Shown here: piece by piece, positions 1 through 9,060 of the stretch | Position numbering within the stretch: the stretch's first letter is position 1 | How the letters are laid out: the number at the start of each line of letters is the position of its first letter | DNA from: Sphingomonadales bacterium | GTDB taxonomy: Bacteria > Bacteroidota > Bacteroidia > Flavobacteriales_D > Crocinitomicaceae | Assembly (NCBI GenBank): GCA_016872115.1 | Contig: VHBC01000005.1 | Coordinates: 83,848 to 147,847, forward strand | Direction of reading: 5' to 3' | DNA length: 64,000 nucleotides | Notes under the pieces: generated by a model | The model's input: only the letters and a program-made list of their open reading frames with translations | Databases searched by the model: none | What the model was told of the DNA's origin: nothing | Position numbers and translations under genes: made by a program

Positions 1-1
1 A

Positions 2-106
2 GTTCCTTTGCAAGCTGTCCAAGACATGAATTTCAGTAAAGAAAAAAGCGCTGCTGATCCAAACGAGTTGGCTGCTTTGGCAAGACTTTTGTTTGAAGGA
101 AATTAA
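2..106 (+). CDS. C-terminal tail of an unidentified protein (5' end outside window)
   Basis: An open frame runs from the left edge to a TAA and encodes about 34 residues ending in LARLLFEGN. It is too short for the ORF track. The tail is hydrophilic then helical, and I cannot assign a family. The following gene starts 10 bases after this stop, so the two are probably co-transcribed. That a real gene ends here is inferred from the tight spacing and the open frame. The protein identity is unknown. Confidence 0.5.
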   Translation, partial: VPLQAVQDMNFSKEKSAADPNELAALARLLFEGN

Positions 107-116
107 AATAAACGTC

Positions 117-1106
117 ATGAAATCGCCATTTATCCTTTTATTGGTATTTGTTTTACAGTGCGGAAATTACTTTGCTCAACCCATGCGTGTACTATTTGTG
201 GGTAATTCATATACGCATTACAACAATATGCCGAAGCTTTTTGAGCAAATGGCTGATAGCAAAGGCGTACGTTTGGAAGTACTTATGGACGCCAAGTCAA
301 GCCATACCCTTGAAATGCATTCCAAAAGGCCTGAGCTTTATGCCAATATTCGCTCGAAAAAATGGGATTACGTAGTGCTTCAAGGGTTTAGCAGAGAATT
401 AGCCCAAGACAAGTCTATAATTGATTCTAATAGTATTCCATATATCAAACAACTTCTGGATTCCATATACACCAATAACCGATGTACAAATGTCCTATTA
501 TACCAAACTTGGGGCTACGACGGCGGTTATAAGGACGACTCACTCAATATCGACTGGACCTACCAAGAAATGTCTGATCGTGTACACCAAGGTTATTTAT
601 ACGTCGGTGAGCAACTCAACCTAACGATTATTCCTGTTGGCAAAGTCTGGGAAACAGTCAAAGAAAACTATCCGCAAATTCAACTGTATCAGCCAGATAA
701 ACAGCATCCGTCGATTGCCGGCTCCTATCTCTCTGCCGCCTGCTTTTATGCCGCTCTATTTAAAACCGAGCCTAATTTGGGTTTTACTTCAACCCTAGAC
801 CCCAAGCAAGCTGCCATTATTCAAGAGGTGGCAGGAACCCTTGTTTTGTTGAATAAGCAACGTTATAGAATCAATCAGAATGCTGTAGAGATAGATGTTC
901 GGCTTAATCCAGACTATAAAAAAGTGGTGCATTTAAGCGCTAATTACCCCGATGCAAAAAGCGTGGTTTGGGATTTTGGCGATGGCATGACTGAGACCGC
1001 TTTCAAAACCCGACATGTATATAGCAAGCCTGGTAGCTACGAAATCAAAATAAAGATTCAGGATGCCTGTGGAGAACGTTTACTCAAACGCAAAGTGAGT
1101 ATCTAA
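117..1106 (+). CDS. Secreted SGNH/GDSL-hydrolase-like protein with C-terminal PKD domain
   Basis: The ORF track begins at a TTG (93), but the ATG at 117 gives a clean signal peptide (hydrophobic LLLVFVL core, cleavage near YFAQ), so I start there (329 aa). The mature N-terminus carries VLFVGNSYT, the first SGNH block with Gly-Asn-Ser. DYVVLQG follows, and a late DKQHPS matches the Asp-x-x-His block of SGNH hydrolases. The last 80 residues hold a PKD fold (VVWDFGDG ... HVYSKPGSYEI). By family it is probably an extracytoplasmic esterase or deacetylase, with PKD for carbohydrate or protein contact. No T9SS sorting domain is visible. Its stop overlaps the convergent gene's stop by 4 bp. Substrate unknown. 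Confidence 0.75.
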   Translation: MKSPFILLLVFVLQCGNYFAQPMRVLFVGNSYTHYNNMPKLFEQMADSKGVRLEVLMDAKSSHTLEMHSKRPELYANIRSKKWDYVVLQGFSRELAQDKSIIDSNSIPYIKQLLDSIYTNNRCTNVLLYQTWGYDGGYKDDSLNIDWTYQEMSDRVHQGYLYVGEQLNLTIIPVGKVWETVKENYPQIQLYQPDKQHPSIAGSYLSAACFYAALFKTEPNLGFTSTLDPKQAAIIQEVAGTLVLLNKQRYRINQNAVEIDVRLNPDYKKVVHLSANYPDAKSVVWDFGDGMTETAFKTRHVYSKPGSYEIKIKIQDACGERLLKRKVSI

Positions 1107-2212
1107 ACTTTAATCCCAAACAGCAGACTGCTATATTTTTTCATGGGCCATAAAATAAAGCGCAACTTTGCCCTAATTGCATCAATGTAATAGACAAAAA
1201 CAATAAAGATAAGCCAGAACCCAAGGGTGTAGGGGATCGCCTCATAAGGGCTTAATTTTCCATGTAGAAAGTCATTGATGCCAATGCGAATCACGCTTCC
1301 GTATAGTATCATCATGTGAATAATGAAAATACTAAGTGTGTTCTGGCCAATTTTGAGAAATAAATTATCCTTTTGAATTTTCAAGACATACGTTTCTAAA
1401 CCGAGAAGTAAGGCCAAAATGACCAATACCATCCCAAATTTATCCAAAAGCCAATCCATTTTATAAAAGGCTATTTCATGAAGGCCCGGAAGACTTTGTA
1501 GCCAAATTAAAAACGGCTTAATGCCGAAAAAAAGCAGGACACCAATGGTGAGCGTACCTATAATGACGGGCAACGATTTGACATGATTTTTATAGTGATA
1601 TAACAAAACACCTAGCATGGCGCCATACATCGTGTAACCCATTCTGGGTGTAATCGGAAATTCAGAATGAGGTCCGTGAAACATATTCTGAACGAAAGTG
1701 GGCGCGCCAGCAGGCCAATACTGGCTACCCAACGAACCAAAGAATAACTGGGAGAAAAACAAAGCAGTTCCGGCCATAAAATAATATACCCAAAGTGGAA
1801 GAATTTTTACCAAACGGAATAGCCCATAGAGAAGAATAATGGTTAATATACCCACCGCAATACATTGTAAAACATGAAAGGCATAATACTGAAGTAAATA
1901 ACCCCAAAAAAGCAATTCAACGACTCTTTTGAAACCTTTGCGGACACGCATGTTTTGCCAAAACGATAGCTGTTCATTACCTAACAATAGATACGTAAAA
2001 ATTAGACCTGTAACAGTTAAAAATGTAGGTGAGGTAAAGCCACGTATAAATTTCCAGGTGACATACGCAGGATAGGAATCGCTGGCGTAGATTGGAGCTA
2101 AGCTATCGTGAACAAAATGACCTTCTAGCATCAGTAGAATAGCAATTGTTCGGGCCATATCAATAAAATACAGTCGCGTTTTCGGCTTATTGAGACTAGT
2201 TGGGTTTTCCAT
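1103..2212 (-). CDS. Multi-pass membrane acyltransferase-like protein (DUF1624/HGSNAT-like), copy 2
   Basis: The ORF track start (2275) would lie deep in the upstream gene. The ATG at 2212 gives MENPTSLNKPKTR followed by the usual RLYFIDMART first helix and overlaps the upstream stop by 17 bp (369 aa). About ten hydrophobic segments are present. The early LLMLEGHF...FIRGFTSPTFLTVTG pattern is typical of the heparan-alpha-glucosaminide N-acetyltransferase/DUF1624-like group, where a conserved His in the first region serves acyl transfer across the membrane. It is clearly paralogous to the gene just upstream: shared GHF, RGxTxPxFxTxxG, RVRKGxKR and FHxLQCI blocks. It sits at the end of a minus-strand run with PorP- and OmpA-type genes. 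Acceptor unknown. Confidence 0.65.
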   Translation of the reverse strand: MENPTSLNKPKTRLYFIDMARTIAILLMLEGHFVHDSLAPIYASDSYPAYVTWKFIRGFTSPTFLTVTGLIFTYLLLGNEQLSFWQNMRVRKGFKRVVELLFWGYLLQYYAFHVLQCIAVGILTIILLYGLFRLVKILPLWVYYFMAGTALFFSQLFFGSLGSQYWPAGAPTFVQNMFHGPHSEFPITPRMGYTMYGAMLGVLLYHYKNHVKSLPVIIGTLTIGVLLFFGIKPFLIWLQSLPGLHEIAFYKMDWLLDKFGMVLVILALLLGLETYVLKIQKDNLFLKIGQNTLSIFIIHMMILYGSVIRIGINDFLHGKLSPYEAIPYTLGFWLIFIVFVYYIDAIRAKLRFILWPMKKYSSLLFGIKV

Positions 2213-3335
2213 TGATGTTAAAAAACGAGCAAAAGTTACGAAAGAATTGACGAATCGGATCCAGAAATTGCACAAGTATAATAAAGAAACTTAAAAAGAG
2301 GAAAGCGCCAAAAATTGCTTCAAGTGCACTTAATTTGTTTTCTAAAAAACTTCTGAGGCTATAACCGGTAATGGCCCCGTAAAGAAGAATGGCATGAACA
2401 ATGTAAATGGTAAAGGTTTCTTGGCCCACGGCCATAAAATAAGGATGCCGAAGACGTTCTATTCCGCTCAAATAAGTGAAAGTAATTAAAAGTACACAGA
2501 CAAATAGCGTGCGGTCAAAAGCCCATAAATATTTGTAGTGGGTATAAATGGTATCTTCGCCATAAACAAAGGAAAACAACCACCCCAACATATAAAATAA
2601 GATTCCAAGGGCCAAAAAATAACGATAAACGTTTTTATTAGCATTACCAGTTCCAAATATGGTTAAATAGTGACCAAAACCGGCTCCTAAAAAGACATAT
2701 CCAATCCATGGAAAGATAGAGAAACCAGTTTCCGGGCCCTGTATCATGTTTTGAATAAAAGCAGGGGCAGCAATTGGCAAAAAGCCACCTTGCATGCGTA
2801 TCAAAGGAGTAGACGCAAATATGAGCAAGGCAAAGCTCAAGTAAAGCAGCCAGCTATATTGTTTGAACTTCGAAATAACAAAACTATATAGTAATAAGCA
2901 AAATAAGCCAACACCAATGCACTGAAGAATATGGAAGCCCAGAAAATGTGGGTTGAAATGTCCGAGTAAATAGTACTTGAAGTACTTAAAATTGAATTGT
3001 AAAAGGTAGCCAATAATGATTAGACTTGTGGCGCGTTTAAGCCCTTTCCGAACCCGTTGAAGTTGAAAAAAAGGGAGTTTACCCTTTTGCCATTCCTTAT
3101 GAAGTAAGTAGGTAAAAACAGATCCTGATATCGTAAAAAACAAAGGAGCAGTGAGACCTCTTAAAAATCCCCAAATGCTGAACCAAACATTGCCTGAAGA
3201 TCCATTCAAACGCACTTCAGCCATAAAAGTAGGGTAGCTATCAAGTGTCATTGAAATGAAATGACCTTGGAGCATCATGAGTATGGCTACGCTGCGACTA
3301 AAATCAAGGAAATGGATACGTTGCTTTGGAATCAT
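2196..3335 (-). CDS. Multi-pass membrane acyltransferase-like protein (DUF1624/HGSNAT-like), copy 1
   Basis: 379 residues, about ten transmembrane segments. The first helix carries IHFLDFSRSVAILMMLQGHF and the second region FLRGLTAPLFFTISGSVF, the same pattern as the downstream paralogue. The start ATG overlaps the upstream OmpA-type stop by 4 bp (ATGA), implying translational coupling. Seen: tandem duplication with divergence. Known: this fold group moves acyl groups to sugars or other acceptors across the inner membrane. Inferred: modification of an envelope glycan or lipid, possibly linked to the cell-surface proteins encoded just upstream. Family assignment rests on topology and motif resemblance only. 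Confidence 0.62.
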   Translation of the reverse strand: MIPKQRIHFLDFSRSVAILMMLQGHFISMTLDSYPTFMAEVRLNGSSGNVWFSIWGFLRGLTAPLFFTISGSVFTYLLHKEWQKGKLPFFQLQRVRKGLKRATSLIIIGYLLQFNFKYFKYYLLGHFNPHFLGFHILQCIGVGLFCLLLYSFVISKFKQYSWLLYLSFALLIFASTPLIRMQGGFLPIAAPAFIQNMIQGPETGFSIFPWIGYVFLGAGFGHYLTIFGTGNANKNVYRYFLALGILFYMLGWLFSFVYGEDTIYTHYKYLWAFDRTLFVCVLLITFTYLSGIERLRHPYFMAVGQETFTIYIVHAILLYGAITGYSLRSFLENKLSALEAIFGAFLFLSFFIILVQFLDPIRQFFRNFCSFFNINGKPN

Positions 3336-5257
3336 TTGGGCGAAATGGTTTGGGTACGCAATTCAATGATTTCTATGCGTCTTTCTAAGGAGGCATCTTT
3401 GGAATAGACTGAGTTGCGTTGGTCGTAGTAATTGTCACTGACCTCTTTTTTCGCTTGAAATTCACCCATGGGTACTTCAATAAATTGTAAGCGACTCGGT
3501 GTTGTTTGCATGTAGGCCGAAAATTTTCCGCCGTCGACTTCTTCGAAATAATTGATAATTGAAGCAATACGACGTTTGGTCAAATGTACGTTATAATCCG
3601 ATTTGGCCAACGGACTTGCAAAGCCTTGAACAATAATACTTACTTGTTGCCCTGATTGTAAGGCTTGCCAAACTTGTTCTCTGAAAAAAGCGAGATCGTT
3701 CATGCCTTTATCTACATCGTTTTCAAAGAAAGTGTATAAAGATTGCGCTTGATACCTTGCGGCACTGGTATCCCGGCCTTCCTGCACGTTTTGTAAATAC
3801 AAAGGGTATTGGCTTTTGTATTTCACATAGGTTTCTTCATAAGAAAATTCAGTGGTTTCGGCTGTGCTTTTTGGATTAGGATGATCATTCTCAAAATAGA
3901 GACGAATGGGTAATTGAACAATTTGTACAGCTTGGGTACTTGTTTGTTCTTGCTTGGGTTGGGGTCTGTCGAGGTAAGTGAAAAAGACATCACTGCAACA
4001 GGTAGGGTGCGAGGCATATAAACTTCCCAATCGATTTGAACTCAAGAAAGCTGTATCGTCCTCACAAAAAAAGTACAAATCGTTGGCGGCGCTATTGTAT
4101 GGCATGCCTAGATTGATTGGCGGGCCAAAACTGCCATCGGCTTGAAGATTGCTGTAGAATATATCCAAGCCACCAAAGCCAGCATGCCAGGTCGAAGAGA
4201 AATAAAGTCTTTGTAGGAGTGGGTCAAACCATGGTGACACTTCGTTTTCTACAGAATTGAGCGCACGCAGATTTTGGCTATTTAAAATGGCTCCATGTTC
4301 ATTTAAAGTTGCTAAAAAAAGATCAGTACCACCAAGTCCTTCTGCATTCTGCGAACAATAGACAAGTTGCATTTTTTTATTAAGTTCAAAAATATGCGGC
4401 ATGCTGTAGTAGTTGCCCTCTGAATCATCTATTTTGAAAGTAGAATCTAAAAGCCAGCTGTTTTCTTGAGGAAGTATTCGAACAATTTTACATTTTAAAC
4501 CTAAAGCAATACGCTCACACTCACTACAGAATCCGAATGAATAATCTGGTGAAATGCTAAAATTACCATATTCAAATTGTGGTTTTTGACCTACTAGCAT
4601 ACCGGTGTTTTTGGGTGCCATTGCAGGAAATTGGTACAAATTCAGCTTGTAGTTTGTGCTGTAGACTTGTTCTTGATCTTCGGCGAGAGAATCTGCTTTG
4701 AGCGCGCTATAAATCAGGGTATCATTGTAAAAACCATGTGCAAATTCGGCATCTATGGTGTTGAGCGGGTGCGGTATCAGAGGGGTGTTTTCTTCAGCAC
4801 TCAAAAACTTTAGTTGCTTGAGCACCCAAGTACAAGCCAATATTTCTTGATTGGCTTTAAGGTAAGCAGCACTTGTTTTGTCTTCGGAAAAGAATTTTTT
4901 AACCTCTTTAAATTGCCCAAGTGCCTCCTTGTACATTGCTTGTTGCTTGAGCATGAGCGCATACTGAAGTTGTGCTGTAGGATAGCGTTGGCCGTCAGAA
5001 TCTTGTTGGTAGACTTTTAAGTAAAATCTTGCCGCAGTTTTGTAGTCTTTGAATTGCGCATTGGTTTGTGCAATTTTCCATTGTAGGTCAAGTGAAGTTG
5101 GTTCGAGTTCAAGTGCTTGTTGATAGTACTTGAGTGCTTCAATGTAATCGAGCGCTACAACTTGTTGATCGGCGTGTGCGACTAATTTTAGGAGTTGCTT
5201 TTGTCCCCATGTTTGCGTAGCAACTAAAAGAAAGCAAATTAGATAAAATCGGGACAT
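3332..5257 (-). CDS. OmpA-family protein with TPR and PD40 repeats (T9SS-associated type)
   Basis: 641 residues. An N-terminal signal peptide (cut near TWGQ) is followed by TPR-like helices (about 20-130: AHADQQVVALDYIEALKYYQQALELEP). Next is a PD40/WD-like beta-propeller region (about 160-410, with FSSTWHAGFGGLDIFYS and SSNRLGSLY blades) and a C-terminal OmpA-like peptidoglycan-binding domain (FASPLAKSDYNVHLTKRRIASIINYF ... RRIEII). This is the architecture of the PorE-like periplasmic proteins encoded beside PorP/SprF proteins in Bacteroidota. The start overlaps the PorP-type stop by 19 bp. Inferred role: anchoring an outer-membrane PorP-like protein, and perhaps a T9SS-attached adhesin, to peptidoglycan. 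It is probably an accessory paralogue rather than the core PorE. Confidence 0.75.
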   Translation of the reverse strand: MSRFYLICFLLVATQTWGQKQLLKLVAHADQQVVALDYIEALKYYQQALELEPTSLDLQWKIAQTNAQFKDYKTAARFYLKVYQQDSDGQRYPTAQLQYALMLKQQAMYKEALGQFKEVKKFFSEDKTSAAYLKANQEILACTWVLKQLKFLSAEENTPLIPHPLNTIDAEFAHGFYNDTLIYSALKADSLAEDQEQVYSTNYKLNLYQFPAMAPKNTGMLVGQKPQFEYGNFSISPDYSFGFCSECERIALGLKCKIVRILPQENSWLLDSTFKIDDSEGNYYSMPHIFELNKKMQLVYCSQNAEGLGGTDLFLATLNEHGAILNSQNLRALNSVENEVSPWFDPLLQRLYFSSTWHAGFGGLDIFYSNLQADGSFGPPINLGMPYNSAANDLYFFCEDDTAFLSSNRLGSLYASHPTCCSDVFFTYLDRPQPKQEQTSTQAVQIVQLPIRLYFENDHPNPKSTAETTEFSYEETYVKYKSQYPLYLQNVQEGRDTSAARYQAQSLYTFFENDVDKGMNDLAFFREQVWQALQSGQQVSIIVQGFASPLAKSDYNVHLTKRRIASIINYFEEVDGGKFSAYMQTTPSRLQFIEVPMGEFQAKKEVSDNYYDQRNSVYSKDASLERRIEIIELRTQTISPK

Positions 5258-6216
5258 AATCTGTATTGAATTGGGGCAGGTCGAAACTTGCTAAAAACAT
5301 AGCGTAAACTGAGTTCAAAAGCACCTCTGCCACGACTTGCAGGAACTAAAGAAGAATAATTAAAGTCATAAGAAACGCCGCAATACAGCGGACCTCTTGC
5401 CATTCCAAATTGCAAACAAAAAGCGTCTTGGGTGCGCCACCACAAGCCCCCACTCAGGAAAATTTTGTCTTTTTTCGAAAAGAGATAGGTGGAAGTGCCA
5501 CCGATTGTAAGTTCCCTATACGGGCCTTGAAATTGCAATTGAAAACTTGGTTCAAAAGAGAGTTCATTGGTGTAACTATAGCGAAGCAAGCTAAATAGGT
5601 TAAGGCGTATATCTCTTTGGGTATTGTCCACAAAAAAGCTCTGATTAGGGCGCGTTAGGTTGAACAAGCCAAGGCCAGTCTGAATATCAATCTTTGAGTT
5701 GATTTGATATTGGTGAATGAGCCCCAGCCCGAGCATGGGTTTACTCATAGAGGCTGTCTGAAAAGTTTCGTTGGTCGGGGCATTCGGATCAAAAATATAG
5801 CCGTTGAATTGAGCGTCAAAGTAAAAAGCGTTGCTATTGAGTTGTCTTTGGTTAAATCCAAATTGAATGGCACCTCTTAATTGATGTGATTTATTGATTT
5901 GAAGAGGCCTGCACAGACTCAGTTGCATTTCATTGGTTTGGAATTTGCCGTCGCCTACTTGATCGTGAAAATAATTTATTGCCAGTCCAAATTGTTTGTA
6001 TTTGGTGTCGGCAGCAATGGCGGTGGTCTGAAAAGGAATACTGACACTGCGCCATTGGGTGCGGTAATTGGCTGTGAGGCGTAGGTCTTCGTTAAAGTTT
6101 CCGGCACCTGCAGGATTCTGAAAAATCGGATTGTTGTTGAATTGGGTCCAATGGATATCTTGTGCAAGCACTGGGCTTACGCAACACCAAAAAAGCAAAC
6201 TCCTTAGGAACTTCAC
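5239..6216 (-). CDS. PorP/SprF family type IX secretion outer-membrane protein
   Basis: 325 residues. A signal peptide ends near PVLAQ, followed by the family hallmark (Q)DIHWTQFNNNPIFQNPAGAG and LTANYRTQWRSV, then alternating beta-strands of a 14-strand-type barrel. PorP/SprF proteins sit in the outer membrane and hold or help secrete T9SS cargo. Orphan copies are usually paired with a giant adhesin or an OmpA-TPR protein. Here the partner is the overlapping OmpA/TPR/PD40 gene downstream, and no large adhesin gene lies in the immediate neighbourhood. There are 17 bases between it and the short-chain dehydrogenase upstream, so read-through from the paaE run is possible. Confidence 0.85.
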   Translation of the reverse strand: MKFLRSLLFWCCVSPVLAQDIHWTQFNNNPIFQNPAGAGNFNEDLRLTANYRTQWRSVSIPFQTTAIAADTKYKQFGLAINYFHDQVGDGKFQTNEMQLSLCRPLQINKSHQLRGAIQFGFNQRQLNSNAFYFDAQFNGYIFDPNAPTNETFQTASMSKPMLGLGLIHQYQINSKIDIQTGLGLFNLTRPNQSFFVDNTQRDIRLNLFSLLRYSYTNELSFEPSFQLQFQGPYRELTIGGTSTYLFSKKDKIFLSGGLWWRTQDAFCLQFGMARGPLYCGVSYDFNYSSLVPASRGRGAFELSLRYVFSKFRPAPIQYRLCPDFI

Positions 6217-6233
6217 CTAACGAAGTTACGAAA

Positions 6234-6914
6234 TTACGGGTTGCTGCTGGAAACAGGAATGATTTTTCCATTCAAGAAAGCACCTGAGTGCAAAGCAAAG
6301 TCTGCAATGAACTGAGCCATTTGAGCTGGTTGGGTAGGGGCAATATAGCCTGGAAAAGCAGCCTCGAGCATTTCGGTTTGAACTGCTCCTAGACAAAGAC
6401 AATTCATATGCCAGTTGGTTGCTTTATATTCTTCAGCAAAAAGCTCCGTAAAAGCACACAAAGCAGCTTTTGAGGTAGAATATGCTGCCAAGCCCGCAAA
6501 TTTAAGACTGCCCTGAAAACCGCCAATTGAGCTAATGTTGACGATGTGTGCTTGCGTTGCAAGTTTAGGCAACAGCGCTTGCGTAGCTTCCATTATGCCA
6601 ATGACATTGACTTGGTAACTTTCGGTGAAATCATCATGCGTTAATGCTGCAAATGGTTTATTGATCAGAAGACCTGCATTATTGATCAAAATATCGATTG
6701 GAGCATTCAGCGGGAGCTGCTGAATTTGCTGGTGTACATCTTTGGCAATATCCAAGGCAAAGCACTGTACATTGTTGTAGGTAAAGCTGTCTTGCATATG
6801 AGCAAGATTTCTTGACAATGCAACAACATTGGTGTTTGGTAAGGCCGCAAAATATCTCACAAGTGCCGCACCTATGCCTTGGCTCGCACCGAGAATGACA
6901 ACTGTTTTACTCAT
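6234..6914 (-). CDS. Short-chain dehydrogenase/reductase (SDR)
   Basis: 226 residues, classical SDR size. Visible motifs: cofactor loop GASQGIG near residue 9, NNAG structural motif, catalytic Ser in IVNISS, and the YSTSK Tyr-x-x-x-Lys pair. Basic residues after the second strand (ALSRN) are compatible with NADPH. The start overlaps the paaE-type gene stop by 8 bp, so it is translationally coupled to the epoxidase reductase genes. Inferred: it may act on an intermediate of the phenylacetyl-CoA pathway or be a general aldehyde/ketone reductase. The sequence does not fix the substrate. Confidence 0.8.
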   Translation of the reverse strand: MSKTVVILGASQGIGAALVRYFAALPNTNVVALSRNLAHMQDSFTYNNVQCFALDIAKDVHQQIQQLPLNAPIDILINNAGLLINKPFAALTHDDFTESYQVNVIGIMEATQALLPKLATQAHIVNISSIGGFQGSLKFAGLAAYSTSKAALCAFTELFAEEYKATNWHMNCLCLGAVQTEMLEAAFPGYIAPTQPAQMAQFIADFALHSGAFLNGKIIPVSSSNP

Positions 6915-7968
6915 CGAAACTTACGATTAATTCTTCACTTGTGGCATGGGCTTGGCAGGTAAGGATGTATCCCTCTGCCACTTCGGCATCCGTAAGAGAA
7001 TGGTTCATGCGCATACTGGCACTGCCCTTTAAAACTTTTGCTCTGCAAGAAGAACAAACGCCACCTCTGCAAGAGAAAGGAGCATCCAACCCAGCTTTTT
7101 CAGAAAGCTCGAGAATGCTTTTATCTTGTCCTTTCATGTCGAACTCAGCTATCTCGCCGTCGATCATGACCTTAACACGGCTCTTGCCGCTATAATTGGC
7201 ACTTTCAATAGGTGCTTTTGCTTCGCTGACGAAAAATAATTCTTTGTGAATTTTTTGAGGGCTTACACCAAAAAAGGCCAATGTTTTTTCGGCGCTTTCT
7301 ACCATTTGTTGAGGTCCGCAAAGAAAAAACGCATCGGCTTGCAGTAAGTTCAAATGCTGTTTAATTTGTGCGCGCAGTGCTTCGTCATCGATTCTGCCAT
7401 GTACTGCACCCTCCTTGACTTCCTGGGAGAAATAGAATTGTGTAGTGGTATTTTGAAGTGCACGGATTTCTTCGATAAATAGGCCACTTTGTTCAGATTT
7501 ATTGCCGTAAAACAAATGAAATTCTGCTTTTACACCTGCCGTTTTGAGCATGCTCATGATGGGTGTAATGCCTGACCCTGCAGCAATAGCCACATTTTTT
7601 TTGTGTTCAGGTTTCCATACAAAATTTCCTTCGGGTTCAAATACAACGATTTGGTCACCCGCTTTTGTTTGTTGTAGAAAGGTGGAAGCTTTCCCATTAG
7701 GTATTGCCTTAACCCCGATACAAAGACTTTCATCGACACCGCTACAAATAGAGTAGGACCTACGCAATTTTTCACCCTTGATATCGAGTTCTAAAGTGAG
7801 GTACTGACCTGCCTGAAAACGAAATTGTTGCTCAAGATCTGACGGAACATTGAATTCGATTTGTACCGATGCATCTGAAAGTGACTTAACGGACTTGACG
7901 TCCAAAAGGTGAGCACCCTTGGGAAGCGTGTCTGTTTTATTTGATTTGAATCTGTCGAAAAAACCCAT
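6907..7968 (-). CDS. paaE: PaaE-type FAD/[2Fe-2S] reductase, copy 2
   Basis: 353 residues with three domains: an FAD-binding ferredoxin-reductase barrel (RRSYSICS for flavin), an NAD(P)-binding domain (AAGSGITPIMSML, FLCGPQQM) and a C-terminal plant-type ferredoxin. The [2Fe-2S] ligands are visible as C300, C305, C308 and C338. This is the domain order of PaaE, which passes electrons from NADPH to the PaaA di-iron centre. It lies 2 bases after a second PaaE-like gene, in the divergent operon opposite paaABCD. A short extra N-terminus (GFFDRFKSNKTDTLPKG) precedes the flavin domain. Which copy serves PaaAC cannot be told from sequence. The alternative is a reductase for another oxygenase. Confidence 0.82.
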   Translation of the reverse strand: MGFFDRFKSNKTDTLPKGAHLLDVKSVKSLSDASVQIEFNVPSDLEQQFRFQAGQYLTLELDIKGEKLRRSYSICSGVDESLCIGVKAIPNGKASTFLQQTKAGDQIVVFEPEGNFVWKPEHKKNVAIAAGSGITPIMSMLKTAGVKAEFHLFYGNKSEQSGLFIEEIRALQNTTTQFYFSQEVKEGAVHGRIDDEALRAQIKQHLNLLQADAFFLCGPQQMVESAEKTLAFFGVSPQKIHKELFFVSEAKAPIESANYSGKSRVKVMIDGEIAEFDMKGQDKSILELSEKAGLDAPFSCRGGVCSSCRAKVLKGSASMRMNHSLTDAEVAEGYILTCQAHATSEELIVSFDE

Positions 7969-7970
7969 AA

Positions 7971-9041
7971 TTAGTCGTCAAATGAGATGAGAATATCGCT
8001 GCTTTTAGGATGCGCTTGGCAAGTGAGTACATAGTCTTGTTCTACTTCTTCTGGTGTCAGGGCATAATTGACATCCATGGAGACTTCGCCGCGCAAAACT
8101 TTGGCCTTACAGGTACAGCATACACCTCCTTTACAAGCAAAAGGGGCATCGGCGCCCGCTTTGTAGGCTGCATCAAGGATTGATGGCCCATCAGATGACA
8201 AGTAGAAATTGGTGATTTCTCCATCCATTATGAGTTCAATATGGGATTCAAATGCAGCAGCTTTTGGGGTGTTATCGTCGGCTTTTGTTACAATGGGCGC
8301 CGCATGAAAGAGTTCAAAATGAATTTGATTGGCTGCAACACCAAAGGCAAGCAATTCGTCTTTGACGGCAAGAATCATGTCTTGTGGCCCACATATGTAT
8401 GCGCCATTTATCGTTTGATCTTTGAGAAAAGCGCGGAGTAATTTTTGCGTACGACTTGCATCGATGCGACCTTTGAGGAGGGGCACGCCTATGTTCTCTC
8501 TTGAAAAAATATGGATGAGGTTGAGGCGATCCAAAAAGCGGTTTTTAATCGCCTCGAGTTCTTCTCTGAAAATGATTTCAGTCATGCCTTTATTGCCATA
8601 AAACAAGGTCACCGTACTTTGGGGTTCGGCAATTAGGATCGTTTTGAGGATGGAAAAGATGGGTGTAACACCGCTACCTGCTGCAAAAAGTACATAATGA
8701 TTTTGCGCATTTGCGTTGGGTTCAAACTTAAAATTACCCATTGGGGCCATCACTTCTAAGCCAGCACCTATTGTTAAATTGTGGTTGGCGAAAGACGAAA
8801 ACTTGCCATTTGGGATTTCTTTAATGGCTACGCGCCAGGTTTTTTCGTATGGTGCGCTGCACAATGAATAGGACCTCCTGATTTCTTCACCGTCGAGGTT
8901 GACTTTAAAGGTAAGGTATTGCCCAGCTATAAAGTTGAATTGGTTTTGCAGGTCTTGAGGAACCTCAAATGCCACCGAAACACACCCTTCGGTTTCGTGG
9001 CGAAGGTCACTGACAATGAGAGAATGAAACTGTGTTGACAT
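7971..9041 (-). CDS. paaE: PaaE-type FAD/[2Fe-2S] reductase, copy 1
   Basis: 356 residues. Same architecture as the gene downstream: flavin motif RRSYSLCS, nucleotide-binding AAGSGVTPIFSIL and YICGPQDM, and a C-terminal ferredoxin with C303, C308, C311 and C341 (CKGGVCCTCK). The two genes are visibly paralogous over their whole length. This copy is promoter-proximal and starts 138 bases from the divergent paaA start, with a good Bacteroidota promoter between them. Known: PaaE is the NADPH-dependent reductase of 1,2-phenylacetyl-CoA epoxidase. Its position opposite paaABCD makes that role likely. In the classic operon paaE follows paaD on the same strand, so the layout is rearranged. Confidence 0.87.
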   Translation of the reverse strand: MSTQFHSLIVSDLRHETEGCVSVAFEVPQDLQNQFNFIAGQYLTFKVNLDGEEIRRSYSLCSAPYEKTWRVAIKEIPNGKFSSFANHNLTIGAGLEVMAPMGNFKFEPNANAQNHYVLFAAGSGVTPIFSILKTILIAEPQSTVTLFYGNKGMTEIIFREELEAIKNRFLDRLNLIHIFSRENIGVPLLKGRIDASRTQKLLRAFLKDQTINGAYICGPQDMILAVKDELLAFGVAANQIHFELFHAAPIVTKADDNTPKAAAFESHIELIMDGEITNFYLSSDGPSILDAAYKAGADAPFACKGGVCCTCKAKVLRGEVSMDVNYALTPEEVEQDYVLTCQAHPKSSDILISFDD

Positions 9042-9060
9042 CGTTGAAATTAATCTGGGT

